Shown: positions 1 to 11,542 of the stretch, piece after piece
Layout of the letters: each line of letters begins with the position of its first letter
Numbering within the stretch: position 1 is the first letter of the stretch
Origin: Burkholderiales bacterium
Lineage (GTDB): Bacteria; Pseudomonadota; Gammaproteobacteria; Burkholderiales; Burkholderiaceae_E
NCBI GenBank assembly: GCA_947487165.1
Contig: CANKWX010000007.1
Location: forward strand, 1-64,000
Length of the DNA: 64,000 nt
Direction: 5' to 3'
The notes under the pieces: generated by a model
The model's input: the letters and a program-made list of their open reading frames with translations, nothing else
What the model was told of the DNA's origin: nothing
The model's database searches: none
Position numbers and translations under genes: made by a program

Positions 1-1187
1 GTGCCAATCAGGGCCAGCGAGCCTAGCAGTGAGGTGATCCAGGTGATCGGCATGTATTTGCGCAGGCCACCCATGTTCCGGATGTCCTGGTTATGGTGCA
101 TGCCGATAATCACCGAGCCGGCCGCCAGAAAGAGCAGCGCCTTGAAAAATGCATGCGTCATCAGATGGAAGATCGCAACGCTATAGGCCGAGGCACCCAG
201 CGCCACGGTCATATAGCCGAGCTGCGACAGGGTGGAATAGGCAACCACGCGTTTGATGTCGTTCTGGATGACGCCCAGAAATCCCATGAAGAGCGCGGTG
301 ATTGCGCCGATGGTCATGACAAACGACAGCGCGGTGTCGGACAGCTCGAAGAGCGGCGACATGCGCGCCACCATGAAGATGCCGGCGGTCACCATGGTTG
401 CTGCATGGATGAGTGCCGAGATCGGGGTCGGGCCTTCCATTGAATCGGGCAGCCAGACATGCAGCGGGAATTGCGCCGACTTGCCCATCGCACCGATGAA
501 CAGACAAATGCAGGTCACGGTGATCACTGACCACTCGCCAAGACCCAGCGGATTGATGACCTGCCCCGCCAGGCTTGGCGCCATCCGGAAGACTTCGGAG
601 TAATCGAGGCTGCCGAAATGAGCGAGCACCAGACCGATGCCCAGCACGAAACCGAAGTCGCCAACGCGATTGACCAGAAAGGCCTTGAGGTTGGCGTAGA
701 TCGCGGTTGGCCGGGTATACCAGAAGCCGATCAGCAGATAGGACACCAGGCCCACCGCTTCCCAGCCGAAAAACAGCTGCAGGAAGTTGTTGGACATCAC
801 CAGCATCAGCATCGCGAAGGTGAAGAGGCTGATATAGGCAAAAAACCGCTGATAACCGTCGTCATCCTTCATGTAGCCGATGGTGTAGATATGCACCATC
901 AACGAGACCGAGGTGACAACGCACATCATCGTGGCAGTCAGCGTGTCGATCAGGAAACCGATCTCGAACTTCACCCCGTCAACCAGCGCCCATGAATAGA
1001 GCGTGCCGTTGAAGTACTCGCCGGCCATCGTGTCGCGCAGGATGGTCAGCGAGGCCAGCAGGGAGATCAGCACGCCCAGGATCGTGACCACATGGCTGGC
1101 GGTGCGGCCGATGGTGCGACCAAAAAAGCCGGCAATGATCGCGCCGACCAGGGGCGCAAACGGAACAAGGAGGTAAGCGGTTTTCAT
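1..1187 (-). CDS. nuoL: NADH-quinone oxidoreductase subunit L, C-terminal part missing (cut by window edge)
   Basis: Reading leftward from ATG at 1187 gives an uninterrupted frame of about 395 codons that runs off the left edge, so roughly the first 60 percent of this large antiporter-like membrane subunit of complex I is present. The protein begins MKTAYLLVPFAPLVGA and includes the NuoL signature NNFLQLFFGWEAVGLVSYLL, with many hydrophobic helices. NuoL is one of the proton-pumping subunits at the distal end of the membrane arm. It lies 28 bases downstream of nuoK, in canonical order. The start has only a weak ribosome binding site, which suggests coupling to upstream genes. Confidence 0.95.
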   Translation of the reverse strand, partial: MKTAYLLVPFAPLVGAIIAGFFGRTIGRTASHVVTILGVLISLLASLTILRDTMAGEYFNGTLYSWALVDGVKFEIGFLIDTLTATMMCVVTSVSLMVHIYTIGYMKDDDGYQRFFAYISLFTFAMLMLVMSNNFLQLFFGWEAVGLVSYLLIGFWYTRPTAIYANLKAFLVNRVGDFGFVLGIGLVLAHFGSLDYSEVFRMAPSLAGQVINPLGLGEWSVITVTCICLFIGAMGKSAQFPLHVWLPDSMEGPTPISALIHAATMVTAGIFMVARMSPLFELSDTALSFVMTIGAITALFMGFLGVIQNDIKRVVAYSTLSQLGYMTVALGASAYSVAIFHLMTHAFFKALLFLAAGSVIIGMHHNQDIRNMGGLRKYMPITWITSLLGSLALIG

Positions 1188-1215
1188 TGGCGAGTGGTCT
1201 GTGGCGAGATGCCGA

Positions 1216-1524
1216 TCAACCCTTGAGCGCGTCGAGATCCTCGACATTGATCGTGTCGAGATTTCTGAACAGCACCACGAGAATGGCCAGGCCGATTGCG
1301 GATTCCGCAGCCGCCACCGTCAGGATGAAGAAGACAAAGATCTGCCCGGCGGCATCGCCCAGGAAATGCGAGAAGGCGATGAAGTTGAGATTGACCGCGA
1401 GCAGCATCAGCTCGATCGCCATCAGCAAAATGATGACGTTGCGCCGGTTGAGGAAGATGCCGATCACACTGATCGCAAACAGGATCGCGCCCAGCACGAG
1501 GTAATGAGCAAGGGAGATGGTCAT
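1216..1524 (-). CDS. nuoK: NADH-quinone oxidoreductase subunit K
   Basis: This 102-residue protein has three transmembrane helices and the usual NuoK length. The second helix carries a conserved glutamate in the run [15 protein letters not shown], and a second glutamate follows in the third helix ([13 protein letters not shown]). Both are the membrane glutamates known in this family to take part in proton translocation. Its ATG overlaps the nuoJ stop by four bases (ATGA), so the two are translationally coupled. It sits in the membrane arm of complex I. Confidence 0.97.
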   Translation of the reverse strand: MTISLAHYLVLGAILFAISVIGIFLNRRNVIILLMAIELMLLAVNLNFIAFSHFLGDAAGQIFVFFILTVAAAESAIGLAILVVLFRNLDTINVEDLDALKG

Positions 1525-2159
1525 GTGGATGACTCGTTCTTGGTCGGTTCCGCAGGCGCGGCAGGCGTCGACGACGGCATGCGCACGATCCGCAGCCGGT
1601 CGGAGGCCTTGACCTTGACCTGCTCGGACGGATTTTGCGACTTCACGCCGGTCCGTTTGCGAAGCGTCAGGGCAATGGCGGCAACGATGGCCACCAGCAG
1701 GATCACCGCTGCAATCTCGAAGGCGTAGACGTACTCGGTGTAGATAAGTTTGCCAAGGGCCTTGGTGTTGTCATAGTCAGGCGGCAGTCGGGGCGCATCG
1801 GCCGCGCGAACCCCGCTGAACTGGTGCCACAGCACCGCGGCCAGCTCAAGCACGATCGCCGCGCCCACGAACGCGGCGACCGGCATATTGCGCCAGAAGC
1901 CCTGGCGCATCTCGTCAATGTTGATATCGACCATCATCACAACGAAAAGGAAAAGCACCATCACCGCGCCGATATAGACCAGCACCAAAGTGATCGCGAG
2001 GAACTCGGCCTTGAGCAGCAGCCAGATCGCGGCCGCCGAAAAGAAGGTCAGCACCAGAAAGAGCGCGGAATGCACCGGATTGCGTGCGGTCACCACCCTC
2101 ACCGCGGCAATCACGGTGATGGTGGCAAAGAGATAGAACAGAAAGGCTTTCGGATCCAC
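1521..2159 (-). CDS. nuoJ: NADH-quinone oxidoreductase subunit J
   Basis: A 212-residue membrane subunit of complex I with five predicted helices, starting [19 protein letters not shown]. The central helix [17 protein letters not shown] matches the NuoJ region that forms a pi-bulge in known structures. The C-terminal 45 residues form a charged tail after TLRKRTG that is longer than in E. coli; this is common in betaproteobacteria. It is followed by nuoK with a four-base overlap and preceded by nuoI across a 60-base gap. Confidence 0.96.
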   Translation of the reverse strand: MDPKAFLFYLFATITVIAAVRVVTARNPVHSALFLVLTFFSAAAIWLLLKAEFLAITLVLVYIGAVMVLFLFVVMMVDINIDEMRQGFWRNMPVAAFVGAAIVLELAAVLWHQFSGVRAADAPRLPPDYDNTKALGKLIYTEYVYAFEIAAVILLVAIVAAIALTLRKRTGVKSQNPSEQVKVKASDRLRIVRMPSSTPAAPAEPTKNESST

Positions 2160-2219
2160 GTCGGTGTCCGTCTTTGGTCAGTCGGCGTCAGAAGGCGCAG
2201 GAGTGGGTGACGGCGGTCT

Positions 2220-2711
2220 TCAGCGATAGCGCGCGTCGGCGTCGCGGGCAGCGGCCACCTGCGGCTCGTAATGATCGCCAACCGCCAGCAGCATTTCTTT
2301 GGTGAAGTAAAGATCGCCGCGCTTTTCGCCGTGGTATTCGAGGATATGCGTCTCGACGATTGAGTCGACCGGGCAGGACTCTTCGCAAAACCCGCAGAAA
2401 ATGCACTTGGTCAGGTCGATGTCGTAACGCTTGGTGCGGCGCGTGCCGTCTTCCGGACGCACTTCAGATTCGATGGTGATCGCCATCGCCGGGCAGACCG
2501 CTTCGCAAAGCTTGCAGGCAATGCAGCGCTCTTCGCCGTTGGGATAACGGCGCAGCGCATGAAGGCCACGAAAGCGCGGCGAATAGGGGGTTTTTTCTTC
2601 CGGGAACTGAATCGTGATCTTGCGCGCGAAGACCTGCGAGCCGGTCAGACGCAGGCCCTTGAAAAGCTCGATGAGCATGAAGCTCTTGACGAAGTCCTTG
2701 ATTGATTCCAT
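2220..2711 (-). CDS. nuoI: NADH-quinone oxidoreductase subunit I (two 4Fe-4S clusters)
   Basis: A 163-residue ferredoxin-like subunit linking the peripheral and membrane arms of complex I. Two CxxCxxCxxxCP motifs are visible: Cys63, 66, 69 and 73 ([12 protein letters not shown]) and Cys103, 106, 109 and 113 ([12 protein letters not shown]). These bind clusters N6a and N6b, which pass electrons towards NuoB and quinone. The N-terminal amphipathic segment (residues 1-30) is the usual membrane-associating part. It lies 18 bases after nuoH in the operon. Confidence 0.97.
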   Translation of the reverse strand: MESIKDFVKSFMLIELFKGLRLTGSQVFARKITIQFPEEKTPYSPRFRGLHALRRYPNGEERCIACKLCEAVCPAMAITIESEVRPEDGTRRTKRYDIDLTKCIFCGFCEESCPVDSIVETHILEYHGEKRGDLYFTKEMLLAVGDHYEPQVAAARDADARYR

Positions 2712-2729
2712 GTCGACTGTCGCTTCTCG

Positions 2730-3809
2730 TCAGTTCCAGATGTTGAACGGCGTCTGCATCCAGATGCCGATGACGACCAGCCACACCAGGGCGACCGGAA
2801 TGAAGATCTTCCAACCCAGACGCATGATCTGGTCATAGCGATAGCGCGGAAACGAGGCGCGAATCCAGATGAAAACACTGACCATCAGGAAGGTCTTGAG
2901 GAAGAGCCAGAACCAGTCCCAGAACCACTGCGGCCCGAGATCGATGCCAAGGCTGAAAAACGGCGCCCAGCCACCGAGGAACATGATCGCAGCCAAGGCC
3001 GAGATCAGGATCATGTTGGCGTACTCGGCCAGGAAGAACACTGCAAAGCCCATACCGGAGTATTCGATCATGTGGCCGGCCACGATTTCGGACTCGCCCT
3101 CGACCACGTCGAAAGGATGTCGGTTGGTCTCGGCCACACCCGAAATGAAATACACCACGAAGATCGGCAGCAGCGGCAGCCAGTTCCAGGACAGGACATT
3201 GAGGCCCATCTCGGCGAAGCGCCCGCGATTCTGGCCTTCGACGATGTCGGTCAGATTCAGGCTGCCCGACACCATCAGCACGACCACCAGCGCAAAGCCG
3301 ATGGCGAGTTCGTAGGAGACCATCTGCGCCGAAGCGCGCATCGCGCCAAGGAAGGCGTACTTGGAGTTGGAGGCCCAGCCGGCGAGGATCACGCCATAGA
3401 CTTCGAGCGAGGTAATCGCGAGCAGCAAGAGCAGCCCGGCATTGATATTGGCGAGCGCGCGATCGGGCCCGAAGGGAATCACCACCCACGCGGCCAGCGC
3501 CGGCATGATGGTCATGACCGGGCCGAGGATGTAAAGGCCGGGATTGGCTTTGGCCGGCGTGATGACCTCTTTGAACAGGAGTTTGATCGCATCGGCAATC
3601 GGCTGCAGGAAGCCGCCGGGGCCAACCCGATTCGGTCCGATACGCAGCTGGATGAAGCCGATCAGCTTGCGTTCCCAGAAGGTCAGATAGGCGACGCAGG
3701 CAAGCAGCGGAACAACCACTGCCAGGATCTTGATCAGGGTCCAGACAACCGGCCAGGCGCCTCCCAGAAGCGCTTGGCCATTCGCCTGCAGCGCGTCGAT
3801 CCAATCCAT
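2730..3809 (-). CDS. nuoH: NADH-quinone oxidoreductase subunit H
   Basis: A 359-residue multi-helix membrane subunit that forms much of the quinone-binding cavity with NuoB and NuoD. Family signatures seen are [20 protein letters not shown] near residues 46-65 and the acidic loop [19 protein letters not shown], which carries the conserved glutamates of the E-channel. Length is typical. The start ATG overlaps the nuoG stop by one base (TGATG), so translation is likely coupled. Confidence 0.97.
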   Translation of the reverse strand: MDWIDALQANGQALLGGAWPVVWTLIKILAVVVPLLACVAYLTFWERKLIGFIQLRIGPNRVGPGGFLQPIADAIKLLFKEVITPAKANPGLYILGPVMTIMPALAAWVVIPFGPDRALANINAGLLLLLAITSLEVYGVILAGWASNSKYAFLGAMRASAQMVSYELAIGFALVVVLMVSGSLNLTDIVEGQNRGRFAEMGLNVLSWNWLPLLPIFVVYFISGVAETNRHPFDVVEGESEIVAGHMIEYSGMGFAVFFLAEYANMILISALAAIMFLGGWAPFFSLGIDLGPQWFWDWFWLFLKTFLMVSVFIWIRASFPRYRYDQIMRLGWKIFIPVALVWLVVIGIWMQTPFNIWN

Positions 3810-6157
3810 CAGACGCGCTCCACGCTGACCGGGCCGATCATTGCGCCCAAGGCTGCCGTCATCGGATGCGCAGCCGCAATGCGCACGACGCCGTCGGCAA
3901 GACCGGCATCAAGCTTCGCGGTCAGGACGACTTCACCCGCATTGCCAGCGACCGTCTGCTGACTCACACGCACCAGATCGCCGTCGGACAGGCGCATGTC
4001 GGCAAGCAATGCCGCATTCATGCCGACCACCGGTGCCGCCGCATCGGCCGTCATCTGCAGGCTCGGTGCACGACGCACGATCGGATCGGCGCTGTAAATC
4101 GGGACTTCGGCAATCCGCTGCAGGCCTTTGCCAGCGTGGGCCGGTGCGGTCGCCACAGGCGTGTTCGTATGGTTGGACAGTCTGGCCGACAGGTCGGCAG
4201 GCAAGGCAGCGTCGCGGACCTGCTCGGCAGTGTCGTAATCGAAATCGGTCATGCCAAGCAGATTGCCGAGCACGCGCAGGACCTTCCAGCCCGGGCGCGC
4301 ATCGCCGGCCGGACGCACCACACCGTTGAATGACTGACTCATGCCGGCGCAGTTGACGAAGGTGCCGGAAGTTTCGGTGAAGGGCGTGATCGGCAGCAGG
4401 CAATCGGCGGTCTCGAGGAGCGAGGCCGAACGGTAGGCGGTGAGCGCAATCACGGTCTGCGCGCCGGCCATTGCCGACATCGCTGCACCGGGATTGCCGT
4501 GATCGAGGTTCGGCTCGATCCCGAGCAGCAGATAAGCCTTCAATGAGCTGGCCACCATGCCGGCGGCATCGAGGCCGCCCGCTCCCGGAATCGCACCAGC
4601 GAGGTAGCCGCCGACAGCGTTGGCGCCTTCGCCGAGCCACCCGAGCGTTGCACCGGTCGCCTCGCTGAGTGCCTGGGCTAGCGATGCAATCAGAGCCGCC
4701 TGAGGATGCTGGGACACCGCGTTGCCAAGCAAAACCGCTTTCGAGCTGCCCTGTGAGAGCAACTCTGCCAGAGCTCGCGCAGCCGCATCAGGCTCAACGC
4801 CCTCGAGGGCCGCCGGGACCGGCTTATCGGCTGAACGCAGGGCTGCGACCAATGCGCCAGCCAGCACCGCCGGCCAATCGGAGGGCGCCACAATCGCCTT
4901 GGCAGCGATCGGCATCAGCAGATCGTCATCGACCGAATGCAGGAGTGCGATCCGGGCGCCACGCTTGGCGGCCGCGCGAACCCGCGACGCGAGCAGCGGG
5001 TGGTCCTTGCGAAGGAAAGATCCGACCAGAACGATGCGATCAAGCGCATTGACCGCTTCGATCGGCATGCCGAGCCAGGGCGCACCCGCCAGGCCGGCGG
5101 CCAGCGACGAATCGGCCACGCGCGGGCGGAAATCGACGTTCTGGCTGCCCAGGCCACGCATCAGCCGGCCCATGAGATGCAGTTCTTCGACCGTCGCCTG
5201 AGGCGAACCGATCGCACCGATTGCGGCGGCACCATGCGCATCGCGCACCGATCCCAGTGCATGGGCGGCATAGTCAAGGGCCACCGGCCACTCGACCTCA
5301 TGCCACTGACCATCCTGCCTGAGCATCGGCTTGAGCAGCCGGTCTTGCGCATTCAGACCTTCGTAGGCGAACCGATCACGGTCGGAGAGCCAGCATTCAT
5401 TGACCGCCTCATTCTCGAGCGGCAGGACCCGCATCACAGTGTTCTGCTTGACCTGGACCACCAGATTGGAGCCCAGCGAATCGTGGGGCGACACCGATTT
5501 GCGACGCGCCAACTCCCAGGTCCGGGCGCTGTAACGGAAGGGCTTGCTGGTCAGCGCACCGACCGGGCAGACGTCGATCATGTTGCCCGACAGCTCCGAC
5601 TTCACGCCGCGACCGACAAAGCTCAGGATCTCGGAGTGCTCGCCCCGCCCCGACATGCCGAGTTCCATGACACCGGCGATTTCCTGGCCAAAGCGCACGC
5701 AGCGCGTGCAATGAATGCAGCGCGACATTTCCTCGGCAGCGACCAGCGGGCCGATCGACTTGTGAAAGACCACCCGCTTTTCTTCGGTATAGCGCGAGCC
5801 CGAGGCACCGTAGCCGACAGCCAGATCCTGCAACTGACATTCGCCGCCCTGATCGCAGATCGGGCAATCGAGCGGATGGTTGATCAGCAGAAACTCCATC
5901 ACGCCCTTCTGGGCCTTGATCGCCTTCTCGGTGCGGGTCCAGACCTTCATGCCGGCGGTCACCGGTGTGGCGCAGGCCGGCAAAGGCTTGGGCGCCTTCT
6001 CGACTTCGACCAGGCACATCCTGCAATTGGCCGCAATCGAGAGCTTCTTGTGATAGCAGAAATGCGGGACGTACACGCCCAGACGATTGGTCGCCTGCAT
6101 GACCGTGCTGCCCTCGAGCACCTCGACCTTCGTGCCGTCGACTTCAATCTCAACCAT
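3809..6157 (-). CDS. nuoG: NADH-quinone oxidoreductase subunit G
   Basis: The 782-residue largest peripheral subunit of complex I. The N-terminal 2Fe-2S ferredoxin domain has Cys34, 45, 48 and 62. It is followed by the His-coordinated 4Fe-4S site (His94, Cys98, 101, 107) and a further 4Fe-4S site (Cys147, 150, 153, 197). The remainder is a molybdopterin-oxidoreductase-like domain (residues about 220-690) that is structural in this family. Position between nuoF and nuoH is canonical. The C-terminal half is Ala-rich, with no frame break seen. Confidence 0.97.
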   Translation of the reverse strand: MVEIEVDGTKVEVLEGSTVMQATNRLGVYVPHFCYHKKLSIAANCRMCLVEVEKAPKPLPACATPVTAGMKVWTRTEKAIKAQKGVMEFLLINHPLDCPICDQGGECQLQDLAVGYGASGSRYTEEKRVVFHKSIGPLVAAEEMSRCIHCTRCVRFGQEIAGVMELGMSGRGEHSEILSFVGRGVKSELSGNMIDVCPVGALTSKPFRYSARTWELARRKSVSPHDSLGSNLVVQVKQNTVMRVLPLENEAVNECWLSDRDRFAYEGLNAQDRLLKPMLRQDGQWHEVEWPVALDYAAHALGSVRDAHGAAAIGAIGSPQATVEELHLMGRLMRGLGSQNVDFRPRVADSSLAAGLAGAPWLGMPIEAVNALDRIVLVGSFLRKDHPLLASRVRAAAKRGARIALLHSVDDDLLMPIAAKAIVAPSDWPAVLAGALVAALRSADKPVPAALEGVEPDAAARALAELLSQGSSKAVLLGNAVSQHPQAALIASLAQALSEATGATLGWLGEGANAVGGYLAGAIPGAGGLDAAGMVASSLKAYLLLGIEPNLDHGNPGAAMSAMAGAQTVIALTAYRSASLLETADCLLPITPFTETSGTFVNCAGMSQSFNGVVRPAGDARPGWKVLRVLGNLLGMTDFDYDTAEQVRDAALPADLSARLSNHTNTPVATAPAHAGKGLQRIAEVPIYSADPIVRRAPSLQMTADAAAPVVGMNAALLADMRLSDGDLVRVSQQTVAGNAGEVVLTAKLDAGLADGVVRIAAAHPMTAALGAMIGPVSVERV

Positions 6158-6222
6158 GTTCGCTGCCGAAGTAGTTCACCAGGTTGACGCCCACAGGCGT
6201 TGGGCCATTGCGAGGGATGCGA

Positions 6223-7569
6223 TCAGACATAGGACGGCACCATGCAATGCTTGTGTTCGACGTGATGCTCGAACTCGGACCAGTAATGCTTGAGGAAGGC
6301 CTTCACCGGCATGGCCGCGGCATCACCAAGGGCGCAGATGGTTCGCCCCTGGATGTTCTCAGCGATCTCGCCGAGTCGCTTGAGATCGTCATGCGTGCCC
6401 TTGCCATGCTCGATACGATCGACGATGCGCCACAGCCAGCCGGTGCCCTCGCGACACGGCGTGCACTGCCCGCAGGACTCCTCGTAATAGAAGTAGGACA
6501 GACGGAGCAGCGACTTCACCGCGCAGCGCGTCTCGTTCATGACGATGACCGCGCCCGAGCCGAGCATCGAACCGGCCTTGGCGATCGAGTCATAGTCCAT
6601 GTCGGTCGCCATCATGATCTCGGCCGGCAGCACCGGCATCGATGATCCGCCCGGAATCACCATCTTGAGCTTGTGTCCGCCGCGCATGCCACCGGCCAAC
6701 TCGAGCAGCTTGGCAAACGGCGTACCGAGCGGAATTTCGTAGTTGCCGGGACGCTCGACATCGCCAGAGACCGAGAAGATCTTGGTGCCGCCGTTGTTGG
6801 GTTTGCCAACTTCCAGGAACTTGGGCCCGCCATTGCGGATGATCCAGGGCACCGCCGCAAAGGTCTCGGTATTGTTGATGGTCGTCGGCTTGCCATAGAG
6901 GCCGAAGCTCGCCGGAAACGGCGGCTTGAACCGCGGCTGGCCCTTCTTGCCTTCAAGCGACTCAAGCAGTGCGGTCTCTTCGCCGCAGATATAGGCGCCA
7001 TAGCCATGAAAAGCGTGCAGCTGAAAGGAGAAGGCTGAGCCCATGATCGACTCACCGAGGTAGCCCGCCGCACGTGCCTCATCGAGCGCTTCTTCGAAGC
7101 GTGCGTAGGCGTCCCAGATCTCGCCGTGGATGTAGTTATAGCCGACCGAGATACCCATCGCATACGCCGCAATCGCCATGCCTTCGATCACGATATGCGG
7201 GTTGTAGCGAAGGATGTCGCGATCCTTGAACGTACCAGGCTCGCCCTCATCGGAATTGCACACGAGATACTTCTGGCCCGGGAACTGACGCGGCATGAAG
7301 CTCCACTTCAGACCGGTGGGAAAGCCGGCACCGCCACGACCCCGCAAACCCGATGCCTTGACTTCGGCGATCACCTGCTCCGGCGTCAGGCCTTCGGTGA
7401 GGATCCGGCGCAATGCTTGATAGCCGTCGCGTGCCTCATAGGCCTTGATCGACCAATCGGCGGCAGACGTCAGGCCGGCGTAGATCTGAGGCGTGATGTG
7501 ACGATCATGGAAGCAGGTCTCCTGGACTCTGACATCGGTCAGCGCTTCGCGAAAATCGTTGGCTCCCAC
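6223..7569 (-). CDS. nuoF: NADH-quinone oxidoreductase subunit F (NADH and FMN binding)
   Basis: The NADH dehydrogenase flavoprotein 1 of complex I: it oxidises NADH with FMN and passes electrons to cluster N3. Visible motifs are [15 protein letters not shown] (NADH/FMN binding), [15 protein letters not shown], and the N3 ligands [15 protein letters not shown] plus a later Cys. The start is chosen at GTG 7569 because a purine-rich AAGGAAGAG lies just upstream and it falls 16 bases after the nuoE stop. Upstream ATG codons (7605, 7620) would overlap nuoE and lack a ribosome binding site. The GTG start gives 448 residues, close to family length. Confidence 0.95.
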   Translation of the reverse strand: MGANDFREALTDVRVQETCFHDRHITPQIYAGLTSAADWSIKAYEARDGYQALRRILTEGLTPEQVIAEVKASGLRGRGGAGFPTGLKWSFMPRQFPGQKYLVCNSDEGEPGTFKDRDILRYNPHIVIEGMAIAAYAMGISVGYNYIHGEIWDAYARFEEALDEARAAGYLGESIMGSAFSFQLHAFHGYGAYICGEETALLESLEGKKGQPRFKPPFPASFGLYGKPTTINNTETFAAVPWIIRNGGPKFLEVGKPNNGGTKIFSVSGDVERPGNYEIPLGTPFAKLLELAGGMRGGHKLKMVIPGGSSMPVLPAEIMMATDMDYDSIAKAGSMLGSGAVIVMNETRCAVKSLLRLSYFYYEESCGQCTPCREGTGWLWRIVDRIEHGKGTHDDLKRLGEIAENIQGRTICALGDAAAMPVKAFLKHYWSEFEHHVEHKHCMVPSYV

Positions 7570-7585
7570 GTTCTCTTCCTTGGCT

Positions 7586-8116
7586 TCAGGTGTTCTTGAG
7601 TTCATCGACCAGCGCATCAAGCTTTTGCACGCTCATGAAGCTGCACATCCGCTTGTTGTTCACCAGCAGCACCGGCGCATCGCCGCACGCGCCCAGACAT
7701 TCGGTCTGGACCAGCGTAATCCGCCCGTCGGGAGTGGTTTCGCCAAAATCGATCCCAAGCTTGGCCTTCAGGTAGGAAGCCGCCTTCTCGCCATCGCGCA
7801 ATGCGCAGGGCAGGCAAGTGCAGATGCCGACCTTGAATGTGCCTGGCTGGGATGTGGCGTACATGTTGTAGAACGAAGCAACTTCCCAGACCGCAATCGG
7901 CGTCATCGCCAGCACGCGGGCAACATCGTCGATGACTGCCTGCGATACCCAACCGATCTCATCCTGAGCGATCGCCAATGCGGCCATCACGGCGGACTGC
8001 TTCTGATCAGCCGGAAACTTCCCGACCTCGCGTTCGATTTTGCGATAGGCAGTCGCTGATAAGAGCGGCGCGTTGAGGGCTTGCACGGCGTCAGGCGAAG
8101 TCGGCATGGTGCTCAT
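7586..8116 (-). CDS. nuoE: NADH-quinone oxidoreductase subunit E (2Fe-2S)
   Basis: A 176-residue thioredoxin-fold subunit with cluster N1a ligands Cys99, Cys104, Cys140 and Cys144 (in GICTCLPC and [10 protein letters not shown]). It works beside NuoF in the NADH-oxidising module. The ATG overlaps the nuoD stop by four bases. The N-terminal helical region ([20 protein letters not shown]) is typical. An additional Cys101 lies between two ligands. Confidence 0.97.
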   Translation of the reverse strand: MSTMPTSPDAVQALNAPLLSATAYRKIEREVGKFPADQKQSAVMAALAIAQDEIGWVSQAVIDDVARVLAMTPIAVWEVASFYNMYATSQPGTFKVGICTCLPCALRDGEKAASYLKAKLGIDFGETTPDGRITLVQTECLGACGDAPVLLVNNKRMCSFMSVQKLDALVDELKNT

Positions 8117-9366
8117 CGATCGATCTCCCCGAAGACGATGTCCTGGGACCCGATCAGCGTCACCACGTCGGCAATCATGTGACCGCGAACCATCTCGTCG
8201 AGCGCCTGCAGATGCGGAAAACCGGGCGCCCGGATCTTGAGCCGATAGGGCTTGTTGGCGCCATCCGAAACAAGGTAGATACCGAACTCGCCCTTCGGAT
8301 GCTCGACCGCGCTGTAGGCCTCGCCTTGCGGCACATGCATGCCTTCGGTGAACAGTTTGAAATGATGGATCAGCTCTTCCATGTTCGACTTCATGTCAAG
8401 CCGGGATGGCGGCGCGACTTTGTGATCGTCGACGATCACAGGCCCGGGATTATTTCTCAGCCACTCGACGCACTGGCGGATGATCCGGTTGCTCTGACGC
8501 ATTTCTTCGATTCGAACCAGGTAACGGTCGTAGCTGTCGCCGTTGCGGCCCACCGGAATATCGAAGTCGAGTTTGTCGTAGACCTCATAGGGCTGCTTTC
8601 TGCGCAGATCCCACTCGACGCCCGAGCCCCGCAGCATCGGCCCGGTGAAGCCGAGCGCCTTGGCGCGCTCCGGCGACACCACGCCAATTCCGACAAGCCG
8701 CTGTTTCCAGATCCGGTTGTCGGTCAGCAGTGTCTCGTAATCGTCGACATAGCCCGGGAAACGATCGGTGAATGCCTGGATGAAATCGAGCAGCGACCCC
8801 TGACGATCGACATTAAGCTCACGCACACCGCTTGCATTGCGAACCTTGCTTGCGACGTACTGCGGCATCCGGTCGGGAAGATCGCGATAGACGCCGCCAG
8901 GCCGATAGTAGGCCGCATGCATGCGCGCACCCGAGACTGCCTCGTAGCAGTCCATCAGGTCTTCACGCTCGCGAAAGGCGTAAAGAAACACCGTCATGGC
9001 GCCCACATCGAGTGCATGCGCACCCAGCCACATCAGGTGGTTGAGGATGCGGGTGATTTCGTCAAACATGACGCGGATGTATTGCGCCCGCACAGGCACC
9101 TGCACGCCGGTCAGCTTCTCGATGGCCAGCACGTAGCTGTGCTCATTGCACATCATCGAGACGTAATCGAGCCTGTCCATATAGGGCAGGTTCTGAAGAT
9201 AGGTTCGGGTCTCAGCCAGTTTTTCGGTCGCCCGATGCAGGAGCCCGATATGCGGGTCGGCGCGCTGAACCACCTCGCCGTCGAGCTCGAGCACCAGCCT
9301 CAGCACGCCATGCGCCGCAGGATGCTGAGGACCGAAATTAAGGGTGTAGTTCTTGATCTCTGCCAT
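8113..9366 (-). CDS. nuoD: NADH-quinone oxidoreductase subunit D
   Basis: A 417-residue, 49-kDa-type subunit that, with NuoB, forms the quinone reduction site. It has the diagnostic N-terminus [20 protein letters not shown] and the segment [14 protein letters not shown], containing the conserved quinone-site His. The C-terminus ends DIVFGEIDR as in almost all family members. It is a separate gene from nuoC here, unlike the nuoCD fusion of enterobacteria, which fits a betaproteobacterium. Confidence 0.98.
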   Translation of the reverse strand: MAEIKNYTLNFGPQHPAAHGVLRLVLELDGEVVQRADPHIGLLHRATEKLAETRTYLQNLPYMDRLDYVSMMCNEHSYVLAIEKLTGVQVPVRAQYIRVMFDEITRILNHLMWLGAHALDVGAMTVFLYAFREREDLMDCYEAVSGARMHAAYYRPGGVYRDLPDRMPQYVASKVRNASGVRELNVDRQGSLLDFIQAFTDRFPGYVDDYETLLTDNRIWKQRLVGIGVVSPERAKALGFTGPMLRGSGVEWDLRRKQPYEVYDKLDFDIPVGRNGDSYDRYLVRIEEMRQSNRIIRQCVEWLRNNPGPVIVDDHKVAPPSRLDMKSNMEELIHHFKLFTEGMHVPQGEAYSAVEHPKGEFGIYLVSDGANKPYRLKIRAPGFPHLQALDEMVRGHMIADVVTLIGSQDIVFGEIDR

Positions 9367-9388
9367 GGTCTTTTCGCGACGCTCGGGC

Positions 9389-9985
9389 TTAACGCCCGAC
9401 GCCGTAGCCCTCCTCGCGAATCACACGGGGCACGATCTCTCGCGGCTCGATGGTCACAGGCTGATAGATCACCCGCTTTTGCTCAGGGTCGTACCGCATC
9501 TCGACATAACCCGAAACCGGAAAGTCCTTGCGAAACGGATGCCCAACGAAACCGTAATCGGTCAGGATGCGACGCAGGTCGGGATGGCCTTCGAACACAA
9601 TGCCGAACAGATCGAAGGCCTCGCGCTCGAACCAGCCGGCAGCCGGCCACACGCCGGTCACCGAGGCCAGCACCGGGAAATCATCATCATCACAAAATGC
9701 GCGAAGACGAAGCCGCTGGTTGTGCTCGACCGACAGGAGGTGAATGACGACGGCAAATCGAAGGCCATCGTGTGCGCCATCACCGTAATCGCGATAATCG
9801 AGGCCGCACAGATCGATCAGCGTATCGAAACGCAGGCCTGCTTCATCACGCAAAGCCTGACAGACGTCGAGATAACGACCAGCCTTGACGACCAGCGTCA
9901 GTTCGCCAAGCCGATCGGTCAAACCGATGACATCTTGCCCAAGCACTCGCTCGAGATCGGCTTTCAGGGATTCGATCGTCGCCAT
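9389..9985 (-). CDS. nuoC: NADH-quinone oxidoreductase subunit C
   Basis: A 198-residue, 30-kDa-type subunit of the complex I connecting module. Recognised from [16 protein letters not shown], the [17 protein letters not shown] segment and the [18 protein letters not shown] motif. The start [16 protein letters not shown] at 9985 is chosen because the frame upstream of it lies inside nuoB and reads as non-protein-like. It begins 10 bases after the nuoB stop. Confidence 0.96.
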   Translation of the reverse strand: MATIESLKADLERVLGQDVIGLTDRLGELTLVVKAGRYLDVCQALRDEAGLRFDTLIDLCGLDYRDYGDGAHDGLRFAVVIHLLSVEHNQRLRLRAFCDDDDFPVLASVTGVWPAAGWFEREAFDLFGIVFEGHPDLRRILTDYGFVGHPFRKDFPVSGYVEMRYDPEQKRVIYQPVTIEPREIVPRVIREEGYGVGR

Positions 9986-9995
9986 CGGTGTGTCT

Positions 9996-10472
9996 TCAGC
10001 GAGCGATCGTGCTGGTCTGACGGATCTTGTTCTGCAGTTGCAGAATGCCGTAGAGAAGCGCTTCGGCCGTCGGCGGACAGCCGGGAACATAGATGTCGAC
10101 CGGGACGATCCGGTCGCATCCGCGAACGACAGAATAGGAGTAGTGGTAGTAGCCGCCGCCGTTTGCACACGAGCCCATCGAGATCACCCAACGCGGCTCG
10201 GCCATCTGGTCGTAGACCTTGCGCAGGGCAGGCGCCATCTTGTTGCACAGCGTCCCGGCAACGATCATCACGTCGGACTGACGAGGGCTCGGCCGAAACA
10301 TGACGCCAAAGCGATCGAGGTCGTAGCGTGCTGCACCGGCGTGCATCATCTCGACCGCACAGCAGGCCAGGCCGAAGGTCATCGGCCACATCGACCCGGT
10401 GCGAGTCCAGTTGATCAGTTTGTCGAGGCTCGTGGTGACGAACCCCTCGTTCAGAATGCCTTCGACGCTCAT
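9996..10472 (-). CDS. nuoB: NADH-quinone oxidoreductase subunit B (cluster N2)
   Basis: A 158-residue subunit carrying cluster N2, the last Fe-S centre before quinone. Ligands visible are the tandem Cys37-Cys38 ([10 protein letters not shown]), Cys102 ([14 protein letters not shown]) and Cys132 ([12 protein letters not shown]). Length and sequence are typical. It is followed closely by nuoC. A 140-base gap separates it from nuoA, larger than other gaps in this operon. Confidence 0.98.
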   Translation of the reverse strand: MSVEGILNEGFVTTSLDKLINWTRTGSMWPMTFGLACCAVEMMHAGAARYDLDRFGVMFRPSPRQSDVMIVAGTLCNKMAPALRKVYDQMAEPRWVISMGSCANGGGYYHYSYSVVRGCDRIVPVDIYVPGCPPTAEALLYGILQLQNKIRQTSTIAR

Positions 10473-10612
10473 CGCATGCTCACTTGCACCCTTGAAGGCG
10501 CCAGTTGTGAACCCCCAGCCAGCGGGCGAAGGGCAAAACGCTAGACAGAACTATTGACCAGCAAAGCGGTCAGCAGACTACTTCAATCGCCAGACCGTCG
10601 AGCACACACCGC

Positions 10613-10972
10613 CTACTCCCAGTCGAGCGCGCCCTTCATCCACTCGTACACAAAACCGACGACCAGGATGGTCAGAAACACCATCATCGCCATGAACCCG
10701 AAGAAGCCGATCGAATCGAGCGACACCGCCCACGGAAACAGGAAAGCAATTTCGAGATCGAAAAGGATGAACAAAATGGCGACGAGATAATAGCGGACGT
10801 CGAACTTCATTCTCGCGTCTTCGAAGGCCTCGAAGCCGCACTCATAAGGGGAGTTCTTTTCGGCGTCCGGCCTCGACGGGCCAAGAATCTTGCCGATGGT
10901 CATCGGCGCAAAACCGATCACGGTGCCGACAAGCATGAACAGCAGAACCGGCAGGTATTGCTCTAGATTCAC
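10613..10972 (-). CDS. nuoA: NADH-quinone oxidoreductase subunit A
   Basis: A 119-residue membrane subunit with three helices and the family motif [20 protein letters not shown], whose loop Cys is known to lie near the quinone site. The start is GTG at 10972 with AGGA about nine bases upstream. The frame stays open further upstream only because it reads through the tRNA-Leu gene. It is the first gene of the nuo operon and lies 33 bases after the tRNA. Confidence 0.95.
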   Translation of the reverse strand: MNLEQYLPVLLFMLVGTVIGFAPMTIGKILGPSRPDAEKNSPYECGFEAFEDARMKFDVRYYLVAILFILFDLEIAFLFPWAVSLDSIGFFGFMAMMVFLTILVVGFVYEWMKGALDWE

Positions 10973-11005
10973 AAGATTTCCTGAAGCAAACAGATCTCTT
11001 TTGTT

Positions 11006-11090
11006 TGGTGCCGACGGCGAGACTCGAACTCGCACAGCTTTCGCCACTACCCCCTCAAGATAGCGTGTCTACCAATTTCACCACGTCGGC
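11006..11090 (-). tRNA. tRNA-Leu (anticodon GAG)
   Basis: The minus strand reads a complete 85-nt class II tRNA. The acceptor arm GCCGACG pairs with CGTCGGC, followed by discriminator A and an encoded CCA. The anticodon arm CTATC-TTGAGGG-GGTAG places GAG in the anticodon, decoding CTC. A long variable arm and the T-arm GAGTTCGAGTCTC are present. It sits between secG and nuoA, all on the minus strand, a placement typical of Burkholderiales. Confidence 0.95.
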
Positions 11091-11114
11091 TCAGCCTGAG
11101 GATTCTACCGCGTT

Positions 11115-11531
11115 CTACTTCGGAATATCGGCCGCCCCACCAGATTTTTGCGTTGCATCAGATCCCGGCACAACAGGAGATGCTGCAGGTGTATCGGGCT
11201 TGCCGTCCTGAGACGGCACATTCGACTGCGGCGCAACATTGACCGGCGCGGTCACCTTGTCCATGACGCTCCCCGATTCGCGTGCCGCCGTCCGCGTATT
11301 GGCGATGAATGCCAGGGCCAGCGTCGATACAAAAAATACGGTCGCAAGCGCCGCGGTCAGGCGACTGAGAAAATTGGCCGAACCGGTCGCGCCGAAAAGA
11401 CTGCCAGACGACCCGGAACCGAAGGCAGCGCCCATATCAGCGCCTTTGCCGTGCTGAAGCAGAACCAGAACAATGACTCCGATCGCGCTCAGAACCTGAA
11501 TCAAGACCGCAATAGTGGAAAGAATCGACAT
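11115..11531 (-). CDS. secG: Protein translocase subunit SecG
   Basis: A 138-residue small membrane subunit of the SecYEG translocon. It has two hydrophobic helices (about 4-25 and 50-75) flanking the conserved loop GKGADMGAAFGSGSSGSLFG. The C-terminal 50 residues form a Pro/Ala/Ser-rich tail seen in many betaproteobacterial SecG proteins. It starts 11 bases after the tpiA stop, so tpiA-secG is an operon. Confidence 0.95.
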   Translation of the reverse strand: MSILSTIAVLIQVLSAIGVIVLVLLQHGKGADMGAAFGSGSSGSLFGATGSANFLSRLTAALATVFFVSTLALAFIANTRTAARESGSVMDKVTAPVNVAPQSNVPSQDGKPDTPAASPVVPGSDATQKSGGAADIPK

Positions 11532-11542
11532 CAGAACACCTC

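Noticed and set aside
10973-11047. N-terminal extension of NuoA
   Set aside because: The extra codons read through the tRNA-Leu gene and do not resemble NuoA N-termini.
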